Shown here in pieces: positions 1 through 4,716 of a stretch of DNA of 5,807 nucleotides. The DNA is from Candidatus Parcubacteria bacterium. GTDB lineage: Bacteria; Patescibacteriota; Patescibacteriia; Patescibacteriales; UBA12075. A program made the position numbers and the translations under genes. Location: positions 1 through 5,807 of the forward strand of contig JAGLNE010000105.1 of the NCBI GenBank assembly GCA_023139655.1. The letters run 5' to 3'. Under the pieces are notes generated by a model. The model was given only the letters and a program-made list of their open reading frames with translations, had not been told where the DNA came from and did not search any database. Each line of letters opens with the position of its first letter. Positions within the stretch are counted from its first letter, which is position 1.

Positions 1-102
1 CGGTGGGTTGACACCGGTGATCTTAGAGTAGCCCGGATAGGTCGAAAGACTTACCGGGTTTTTGAGTCTGATTTACGCAAGTTCATCCGCAAGTACATGT
101 AA
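1..102 (+). CDS. C-terminal end of an excisionase/MerR-type helix-turn-helix DNA-binding protein (5' partial)
   Basis: The frame starting at base 1 is open for 33 codons and stops at TAA 100-102; the start lies before the window. The residues read W-V-D-T-G-D-L-R-V-A-R-I-G-R-K-T-Y-R-V, then F-E-S-D-L-R-K-F-I-R-K-Y-M. This fits the second half of the excisionase-type winged HTH family (HTH_17 and relatives), where a recognition helix is followed by x-G-x-L-x-x-x-R-I-G-R, a short beta wing, and a closing D-L-x-x-F helix. Such proteins are usually small and bind DNA as transcription factors or recombination directionality factors. The tail is very basic, as expected for DNA contact. Only the C-terminal part is visible, so the target and any link to a mobile element are unknown. 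It lies immediately upstream of an ATGCGAAT repeat cluster, which could be a binding region, but that is speculation. Confidence 0.72.
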   Translation, partial: RWVDTGDLRVARIGRKTYRVFESDLRKFIRKYM

Positions 103-103
103 A

Positions 104-114
104 TATAATATAAT
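104..114 (+). promoter_or_regulatory. Tandem TATAAT -10 boxes upstream of the FN3 protein gene
   Basis: Two exact TATAAT hexamers, 104-109 and 109-114, share one base directly after the HTH gene stop. A start from them would place the ATGCGAAT cluster in a leader of about 80 bases before the ATG at 199. No good -35 hexamer stands 16-18 bases upstream, and AT-rich sequence produces such boxes by chance, so this is a candidate only. Confidence 0.33.
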
Positions 115-164
115 GCGAATCTACAAATTATATGCGAATACTGCGAATTACGAATTATGCGAAT
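113..164 (+). repeat. Cluster of ATGCGAAT-type direct repeats
   Basis: ATGCGAAT occurs at 113-120, 132-139 and 157-164, with variants CTGCGAAT at 141-148 and TACGAAT at 149-155. The last four copies follow one another every 8-9 bases. The same octamer occurs in the other gaps: 2192-2199 and 2201-2208 after the first long gene, 4343-4350 after the second, and a degenerate TGCAAAT near 4663 before the third. Nothing coding explains it. It could be a protein-binding iteron, a simple repeat spread through intergenic DNA, or part of the intergenic module described at 2124, 4298 and 4549. Confidence 0.7.
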
Positions 165-198
165 TAAATAAGATGTTTCGCTTTCATTGATATATCCC

Positions 199-2124
199 AT
201 GCAAAACGCAAAAAAACAAAACCTAATTTTTAAACAAGCCAGCCAGACAATACTTGTATTGATTCTGTTTGGCTTGTTTATGGTTGGGGCAGGCGCAAAA
301 GCGGCCATGAAAAGCAGCAGTTATATTATTTATGAAAATATTCATCATACTTTTGACGGACCGATTATTTCCAGTGTTAGCCACTCAGTTGACGGCGTGG
401 ACGCGACCGTCGTCTGGAACACTAATATCGTAAGTGATGCCTATGTCATATATTCAACAGACAGTTCATTTGCCAACAGCATGGAACAAGGCTCTAGTGT
501 AAAAAATAATGCCAGCCACAGCGTTACGGTTACCGGTTTAACACCGGAAACTGTGTATTATTATCAAGTGCGTTCAGAGCGAATTAACGGCGGCGCTACA
601 ACCGACACCACCCCCAGGAGTTTCACTTCCGGTTCAACTGACGAGGGTACTACGCCTCCTAGCGGCGGCGGCGGATTATTGATCATTGATAAAACCGACA
701 AGGCGCCGCCGGAAATTACAAATATTCAAACTATATCAGTAACCAATCAAACAGCAGTTATTGCCTGGGAAACTGACGAAGAAGCAACCAGCTTTATTGA
801 GTATGGGCTTAGTGAAAATTACGGCTCAACTTACGGAGAGTGGGCGTCAAGCACTAAGCATTCTGTTGCCTTAATAAATCTGGAGCCTGATTCCATATAT
901 CATTTGCGCGCCATTTCCAGCGACGGCTGGGGAAACGTCGGCTATTCCGAAGATATTGTAATAACTACTGTTCCGGGTGAAGGAGAAGAAGCGCTTCCTG
1001 AGGAGCCGGTAGGCGAAGAAGAGCCGGGAATTATTGAGAATTTAGCAAACAACGCTCTTGATTTTATTTCCCGGTTATTTCCCGAAGTTTCTTTAAATGA
1101 ACTAAGCGATATCGGATCAATTGATGATCTGTCCGGCTATATTGCCACCCCGATCCTGATCGGAGAACCTATAGTGGAGATTGGAGCAAGCGAGGTTACT
1201 ATTAGCTGGGCAACCGATATTGAATCAAATTCGTTAATTGCGCTTGCCCCGGAACAGGCTTATAATCCGGAAATCACGGAGCCGTATCAGCAGACAGTGG
1301 GCAGTCCCGGTGTTTATACTTTTAACCACGAGGTGATCCTGCATGGTTTAACTCCGGATACGACCTATCATTTTCAACTGCGAAGCGCGGCCCAGCTTGG
1401 TCCGACAGCCCATTCGCGGGATTTTAGTTTCCGCACCAGCATTGAAGAGCTTCAGATCGTCAGCTATTTAACACAAATAATTGATAATGAAACAGCGGTT
1501 TTTAAATGGGTTACCAACAAGCCGGCGGATTCGGCGCTTACTTTCACTCCATATTTTAATAATGTTTTAGGTGTTGATCAGCAAAAGACCATTAAAGACA
1601 ATTCTATCTCCGTAGTTCATGAAATAACAATTAATGAATTTGTCGGCGGTACCTATTATGAAATTGAATTGCTTAGTACTGATGATCGGGCAAACGAAGC
1701 ACGCAAGATATTAAGCCAGTTTTCTACAACCGAAGATGATCTGCCGCCGGTAATATCGCACATCAAGGCCGACTCCACCATATTTGTGGACCGTAGCAAT
1801 AAGATCCAGACAATTATTTCCTGGCTTACTAACGAGCCATCCACCTCTCAGGTGGAATATCAGGAAGGCGTGCATGGCGGCAGTGCTAAGCTCTCTGAAG
1901 CAACTAATCTGAATATGAATTATACCAAGGAGCATGTAATGGTTGTAACCAAGTTTAAGCCTGGCGTGGTTTACAGCTTCCGGGTTAAGAGTATTGATTC
2001 GGGAGACAATTTATCCAGCTCCAAAGTGCACACCTTTATGACGGCCAAGAAGAAAGAATCAATTATTACGATAATTATGAATATTTTGGAAAATACTTTT
2101 GGATGGTTGAAGAAGTTAATGTGA
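199..2124 (+). CDS. Secreted multi-domain fibronectin type III-like surface protein
   Basis: This encodes 641 residues from ATG 199. An in-frame TTG at 187 would add four residues, but ATG is preferred because neither start has a Shine-Dalgarno sequence. Residues 1-35 form a signal peptide: a basic start, a hydrophobic core around T-I-L-V-L-I-L-F-G-L-F, and an A-K-A signal peptidase I site. Five FN3-like domains follow at about 54-144, 168-258, 319-414, 415-511 and 515-615. Each has an early W-x-T strand (WNT, WET, WAT, WVT, WLT) and a late Y-x-x-x-[LV]-x-S strand; most resemble the N-terminal domain of purple acid phosphatases. A Gly-rich linker lies near 152-162 and an acidic Pro/Glu linker near 260-276, followed by a predicted amphipathic helix (about 277-296). 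The tail 616-641 is K-K-K-E-S plus a hydrophobic helix ending F-G-W-L-K-K-L-M, possibly a membrane-associating end. No catalytic residues are recognised. Likely role: cell-surface adhesion or scaffold. The stop TGA overlaps the first base of intergenic module A. Confidence 0.9.
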   Translation: MQNAKKQNLIFKQASQTILVLILFGLFMVGAGAKAAMKSSSYIIYENIHHTFDGPIISSVSHSVDGVDATVVWNTNIVSDAYVIYSTDSSFANSMEQGSSVKNNASHSVTVTGLTPETVYYYQVRSERINGGATTDTTPRSFTSGSTDEGTTPPSGGGGLLIIDKTDKAPPEITNIQTISVTNQTAVIAWETDEEATSFIEYGLSENYGSTYGEWASSTKHSVALINLEPDSIYHLRAISSDGWGNVGYSEDIVITTVPGEGEEALPEEPVGEEEPGIIENLANNALDFISRLFPEVSLNELSDIGSIDDLSGYIATPILIGEPIVEIGASEVTISWATDIESNSLIALAPEQAYNPEITEPYQQTVGSPGVYTFNHEVILHGLTPDTTYHFQLRSAAQLGPTAHSRDFSFRTSIEELQIVSYLTQIIDNETAVFKWVTNKPADSALTFTPYFNNVLGVDQQKTIKDNSISVVHEITINEFVGGTYYEIELLSTDDRANEARKILSQFSTTEDDLPPVISHIKADSTIFVDRSNKIQTIISWLTNEPSTSQVEYQEGVHGGSAKLSEATNLNMNYTKEHVMVVTKFKPGVVYSFRVKSIDSGDNLSSSKVHTFMTAKKKESIITIIMNILENTFGWLKKLM

Positions 2125-2208
2125 TGTTGTTTTTCCTGGCGGAAAAAGCCGCACTACCCTTCGACAAGCTCAGGGCAGGCGAATGCGGCACATGCGAATA
2201 ATGCGAAT
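2124..2208 (+). repeat. Intergenic two-hairpin module, copy A
   Basis: The module begins on the last base of the FN3 gene stop. Hairpin I pairs TTTTTCC (2130-2136) with GGAAAAA (2141-2147) around the loop TGGC. Hairpin II follows at once: GCCGCA (2148-2153) pairs with TGCGGC (2184-2189) around a 30-base loop holding a palindromic insert (2157-2180). Two ATGCGAAT copies close the module. Compared with copy B, the sixth pair of hairpin I and the fourth pair of hairpin II have both flipped between C-G and G-C, so pairing is kept while sequence changes. A 25-codon ORF opens at ATG 2124 (M-L-F-F-L-A-E-K-A-A-L) and ends at 2201; it is probably incidental. No plus-strand U tract follows hairpin II, so it is not a standard terminator for the upstream gene. 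Confidence 0.72.
2157..2180 (+). repeat. 24-base palindromic mini-repeat inserted in the hairpin II loop of copy A
   Basis: The unit has arms CCCT (2157-2160) and AGGG (2172-2175) around TCGACAAGCTC, with a tail CAGGC. The loop of copy B lacks it: B reads CTACGAA where A has CTA, this unit, then GAA. The CCTTCGACAAGCTCAGG type is, from general knowledge, a widespread short bacterial intergenic repeat. The insert in copy C at 4566-4589 has the same length and layout, CCCT, 11 bases, then GGRCAGGC-like. Confidence 0.65.
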
Positions 2209-2226
2209 AATTTAATTTAAATAAAA

Positions 2227-4296
2227 ATGAAATCCAGAAATCGAACAATTAGGAAAGCCGTGATCACAACTTTGTTTATTGTTGTGCTGGTTTTGGGTTG
2301 GTTGCAGATTGAACCGGCTGAGGCGCAGACGCCGCCGCTACTTAATTTTATTGGCAAGGTAACTAATTTGGATGGCACAGAAATAGCTGATGGGGCTTAT
2401 GATTTTACTTTCCGTTTATATACCTCTCCGACTGGCGGAACATCGATTTGGTCCGAAACCTCTACCGCGGCTACTCGTTTCTCGGCTACTGTTTCTCTGG
2501 CAAGTCCTACTGCCAGTGGAATGGTTTATACATATTTAGGGCCGAGCGCGACCAGCACTCTCAGGGTAGGGCAGTATTTAAGTTCGGCCAGCTCAAGCGC
2601 CGGGGCTTTAATAGTTGATTATAATATTGGCGCGAACACAATAACTGTGGCCAGCAGCACAGAGATTTGGAGTGCGGGAGAGAGCATTAACAATCGTCCA
2701 TTTGTTGAGGGAGGAATAATAAACGAGAATTTGGGCGTGATCACCGATATATCCGGCGTTGACTTTAGCCAGACAATGTATTTGGAAATTATTTTTAATT
2801 TTGAGACGATGAGTCCGAGAAAATTATTAACCACTGTACCGGCTGCTTTTGATACCAATCGTTTGGGCGGTAAAACCGAGAGTGAATACGCGACTCTGTC
2901 CGAAGATGAAACAATAACCGGGGAGTGGAGTTTTAATAATATTATTTCTGTTTCTACCAGCTCCAGCAATACGGCATTAACGGTTACCCAAAGCGGCACT
3001 GGGAATATAGTTGAATTTAAAATTGGGGCGACCACATCATTCGCGGTTCTAAATGACGGCCGAGTACAAATAGGGGATTATCGTTTTCCAACCGCCTATG
3101 GCTCTCCGGGTTATGTGCTTAAAACCAATGCTAGCGGGGATCTTTATTGGGAGCAAGATTTTGTCGGCGGTTTTGGTGGCAGTGGACTTGATTTCCTTTG
3201 GGCGACAAATACGGCAGAAACTTTGATTCACCCACATGACACCGCTGACGTTGTAGTGATCGGGAACATCGCGACCAGCACGCTAGCTGGGAATATTTTT
3301 GAAGTTAATGGTTCATCATTATTTGACACAGTCAGTATTAGCAATCAGCAGGAGTTAAGGTTTTATGACTTGGACAGTTCTAACTATATTGCCCTCCGGG
3401 CTTCCAGCAGCATTAGTTCTAACTTAGTGTTAACTCTGCCAGACAGTTATGGTTCGCCAAATATGTCTTTGATCACCGATGGCGCCGGTAACTTAAGCTG
3501 GAGCGCGCAAAGTTCATTTGTTTATGTTAATCCAGGAGTGGTCGGACAGATGGCGTATTATGCCAGTACTGGCAGTGCTTTAAGCGCTACCTCCTCAATT
3601 TATTTGTCAACTAATGGACTTTTTGGTATCGGAACTGTCACGCCAAGCCAACTTTTAAGCGTGGGTGGAACCAGCGGCAGCCAATTTTTGGTAAACAATA
3701 GCGGACAGATCGTGGCCGGGACCTGGCAGGCAGGGATTATAGATATTGCCCACGGCGGAACAGGAGCCAGTACGGCTACCAGTGCCAGGATCAATTTAGG
3801 TTTAGATGATGTAGCGAGATTTGGTGTTAATTCCACAGGGACTGATGGCTGGCTTTGGCAATCGGATGGCGATGGCCGCGGGCAATGGGTGGCAACCGGT
3901 ACGCTCGGCTTGGCAGGCAGTGGCAGTGAAACATACGCGAAATTAATCGGGACTACTTCGGCAGAATATGATGGCGGTTATGCTACATCGTCTCTGGTTG
4001 GGTACGCCGCCGGTAATGTTATCTGTGCCGCGGAGTTTAACAATAGTTTTATGTGCCGCACTTATGATATTTTGGTAAGCATTGAACAGGATGATATATC
4101 ACAATGGTCAGGAAGTGCCTGGATCGCCGAAGGGCCGCCAGGCTATACGTCCAACTCTAATGATTGTAATGGCTGGACTTCGTCGTCAACCACTATGTTG
4201 GGCGCATTTTGGGTCCTAAACAGTAACAGTGGCGGTGCCGGCTGGCTGACAAATTGCTCGGAAACCAAACCGATTGCTTGTTGTTTAGAACAATAG
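2227..4296 (+). CDS. Secreted phage-tail-fibre-like surface protein with a C-terminal C-type-lectin-like (DUF1554-like) domain
   Basis: This encodes 689 residues. The ATG follows AT-rich DNA without a Shine-Dalgarno. The signal peptide is residues 1-33, with basic K-S-R-N-R-T-I-R-K, a hydrophobic core and an A-E-A cleavage site. Residues 36-205 form an N-terminal beta domain starting L-N-F-I-G-K-V-T-N-L-D-G and A-Y-D-F-T-F-R-L-Y, known from many surface and fibre proteins; about 96-160 look like an insertion in it. It ends in V-P-A-A-F-D-T-N-R-L-G-G-K. Fibre-like repeats follow: T-G-E-W-S-F (231-236), two Y-G-S-P-x-x-x-L-x-T-x-x-x-G-x-L-x-W units (291-308, 408-425), a G-I-G-T-x-T-P-S-Q-L-L unit (467-477), and A-H-G-G-T-G-A-S-T-A-T-S-A-R-I-N-L-G-L (508-526), matching the HGGTG repeat of phage tail fibres. 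Residues 598-689 form a tip with Cys 600, 610, 647, 677, 685 and 686, plus S-A-W-I-A, D-C-N-G-W-T and P-I-A-C-C, resembling DUF1554/C-type-lectin-fold domains. Likely a stalk with a binding tip on the cell surface; ligand unknown. Confidence 0.9.
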   Translation: MKSRNRTIRKAVITTLFIVVLVLGWLQIEPAEAQTPPLLNFIGKVTNLDGTEIADGAYDFTFRLYTSPTGGTSIWSETSTAATRFSATVSLASPTASGMVYTYLGPSATSTLRVGQYLSSASSSAGALIVDYNIGANTITVASSTEIWSAGESINNRPFVEGGIINENLGVITDISGVDFSQTMYLEIIFNFETMSPRKLLTTVPAAFDTNRLGGKTESEYATLSEDETITGEWSFNNIISVSTSSSNTALTVTQSGTGNIVEFKIGATTSFAVLNDGRVQIGDYRFPTAYGSPGYVLKTNASGDLYWEQDFVGGFGGSGLDFLWATNTAETLIHPHDTADVVVIGNIATSTLAGNIFEVNGSSLFDTVSISNQQELRFYDLDSSNYIALRASSSISSNLVLTLPDSYGSPNMSLITDGAGNLSWSAQSSFVYVNPGVVGQMAYYASTGSALSATSSIYLSTNGLFGIGTVTPSQLLSVGGTSGSQFLVNNSGQIVAGTWQAGIIDIAHGGTGASTATSARINLGLDDVARFGVNSTGTDGWLWQSDGDGRGQWVATGTLGLAGSGSETYAKLIGTTSAEYDGGYATSSLVGYAAGNVICAAEFNNSFMCRTYDILVSIEQDDISQWSGSAWIAEGPPGYTSNSNDCNGWTSSSTTMLGAFWVLNSNSGGAGWLTNCSETKPIACCLEQ

Positions 4297-4297
4297 T

Positions 4298-4398
4298 ATG
4301 TTGTTTTTGTTAGCGCAAAAAGCCCCACTACGAATGGGGCACATGCGAATTTAGATTTTAAGCACTTTTCGCTATCTGGCAGTAGTAAATTATATTTA
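4298..4398 (+). repeat. Intergenic two-hairpin module, copy B (compact form)
   Basis: The module starts one base after the stop of the fibre-like gene. Hairpin I pairs TTTTTGT (4304-4310) with GCAAAAA (4315-4321) around the loop TAGC; its last pair is T.G. Hairpin II pairs GCCCCA (4322-4327) with TGGGGC (4335-4340) around the loop CTACGAA. ATGCGAAT (4343-4350) follows, then a spacer, and the copy ends with AGTAGTAAATTATATTTA (4381-4398), which recurs exactly at the end of copy C. B has no palindromic insert and so serves as the reference form. An 18-codon ORF opens at ATG 4298 (M-L-F-L-L-A-Q-K-A-P-L). On the minus strand, hairpin II is followed directly by TTTTTGCGC, an intrinsic-terminator shape for antisense transcripts. 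Confidence 0.72.
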
Positions 4399-4548
4399 CG
4401 CCTGTCTCTTGGCCAGAGGAGAAAGAAACCCCATGCTTCTCTTCTGACCGGAGGATTGGCTCCGGAATCTCCAACGCAAAAAAAACAAAATCAGATCCTT
4501 TCTTCGCCCCCGCCCCGGCGAAAATAGCCGGGGCGGGACAAAGGATTT
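4399..4548 (+). ncRNA. Candidate structured RNA block between modules B and C
   Basis: This stretch has no convincing ORF but has three successive plus-strand hairpins. The first pairs GGCCAGAGGAGAA (4411-4423) with TTCTCTTCTGACC (4437-4449), with one mismatch and one G.U. The second pairs CCGGAG (4448-4453) with CTCCGG (4460-4465) around GATTGG, sharing bases 4448-4449 with the first, so the two compete at the junction. An A-rich linker follows. The third has an outer stem ATCCTTT/AAAGGAT (4495-4501, 4540-4546), extendable by two pairs, and a perfect 11-base inner stem (4509-4519 with 4527-4537, loop GAAAATA). The 18-base sequence ending module B just before it also precedes the gene at 4717 and may be promoter-like. 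It could be a small RNA, a leader or attenuator for the next gene, or debris of several palindromic repeats. It matches no RNA family I recognise. Confidence 0.3.
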
Positions 4549-4565
4549 ATGTTATTTTTCCTAGC

Positions 4566-4589
4566 CCCTCAATCCGATTCGGGACAGGC
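4566..4589 (+). repeat. 24-base mini-repeat inserted in the hairpin I loop of copy C
   Basis: The unit starts CCCTCAATCCGATTC and ends GGGACAGGC. It sits exactly between the TAGC loop and the 3' arm GCAAAAA that are adjacent in copy B. Length and layout match the insert of copy A (2157-2180), so the two appear to be variants of one repeat class with different central sequence. Confidence 0.62.
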
Positions 4590-4606
4590 GCAAAAAGCCG
4601 TGCTAC

Positions 4607-4622
4607 TCCGCCAGCTGGCGGA
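4607..4622 (+). repeat. Perfect 16-base palindrome in the hairpin II loop of copy C
   Basis: TCCGCCAGCTGGCGGA is its own reverse complement. It occupies the loop after CTAC, where copy B has only GAA. As RNA it would extend hairpin II into a longer rod. Confidence 0.7.
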
Positions 4623-4629
4623 TGCGGCA

Positions 4630-4657
4630 CCCGCCTACGCTAAAGCTTCGGACGGGC
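4630..4657 (+). repeat. Imperfect palindromic mini-repeat just outside hairpin II of copy C
   Basis: The arms CCCG (4630-4633) and CGGG (4653-4656) flank a centre containing the self-complementary AAGCTT (4643-4648). Copies A and B pass directly from GGCAC to ATGCGAAT here, so about 30 bases have been gained at this site. Confidence 0.58.
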
Positions 4658-4675
4658 AAGCATGCAAATTAGATT

Positions 4676-4705
4676 TTGAACACTCCGCAGAGTAGTAAAT
4701 TATAT
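4676..4705 (+). promoter_or_regulatory. Candidate promoter of the cysteine-rich fibre-like gene
   Basis: TTGAAC (4676-4681) stands 18 bases before TTATAT (4700-4705), resembling -35 and -10 boxes. The ATG at 4717 lies only 11 bases after the -10 box, so the transcript would be leaderless or nearly so, in keeping with the missing Shine-Dalgarno. The -10 part lies in the 18-base repeat also found at the end of module B; there the matching TTAAGC is 26 bases away, too far for a normal promoter. Confidence 0.35.
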
Positions 4706-4716
4706 TTATTAACTCT

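Larger units (their letters stand above)
4549..4708 (+). repeat. Intergenic two-hairpin module, copy C (expanded by three inserts)
   Basis: This copy has the same order of parts as B but is 59 bases longer. Hairpin I keeps its five T-A pairs (4555-4559 with 4592-4596) and the seventh pair, with a C-C mismatch at the sixth; 24 bases (4566-4589) are inserted in its loop. Hairpin II pairs GCCGTG (4597-4602) with TGCGGC (4623-4628) using two G.U wobbles, with a perfect palindrome in its loop. A third palindromic insert (about 4630-4657) follows before the degenerate CATGCAAATTAG. The copy ends with AGTAGTAAATTATATTTA (4691-4708), nine bases before the ATG of the third gene. A 48-codon ORF opens at ATG 4549 and ends at 4695; it shares M-L-F-F-L-A and Q-K-A with the other copies, but the later frame is not preserved. 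Confidence 0.68.

Noticed and set aside
8..13. TTGACA -35 hexamer
   Set aside because: It lies within the HTH coding sequence and has no -10 box at suitable spacing.
113..164. CRISPR array
   Set aside because: The repeats are 8 bases long with almost no spacers, far below CRISPR repeat size.
187..189. TTG as start of the FN3 protein
   Set aside because: The in-frame ATG at 199 gives a complete signal peptide, and the TTG has no ribosome binding site to favour it.
51..308. Minus-strand 85-codon ORF
   Set aside because: It overlaps the signal peptide region of the FN3 gene and the AT-rich repeat gap, and has no domain signal. It is a shadow.
2122..2124. UGA read as glycine (code 25 of Gracilibacteria/SR1)
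   Set aside because: No in-frame UGA interrupts any long gene, GGN codons are used freely for glycine, and the stop at 2122-2124 falls at a natural protein end.
2619..3035. Minus-strand 138-codon ORF
   Set aside because: It lies fully inside the fibre-like gene, has no recognisable domain or initiation context, and only mirrors its codon pattern.
4024..4296. Diversity-generating retroelement target (variable C-type-lectin tip)
   Set aside because: The fold type fits and such elements occur in CPR genomes, but no template repeat, reverse transcriptase or second near-copy of the tip is present in the window.
4495..4560. Rho-independent terminator on the plus strand
   Set aside because: The stem is strong, but the bases after it are ACAAAGGATTTATG, with a T run only about 17 bases later, so it is not a standard terminator.
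2124..4708. Integron-like array with attC sites
   Set aside because: The modules separate genes like cassettes, but I see no R'/R'' core sites (GTTRRRY) bounding them and no integrase.
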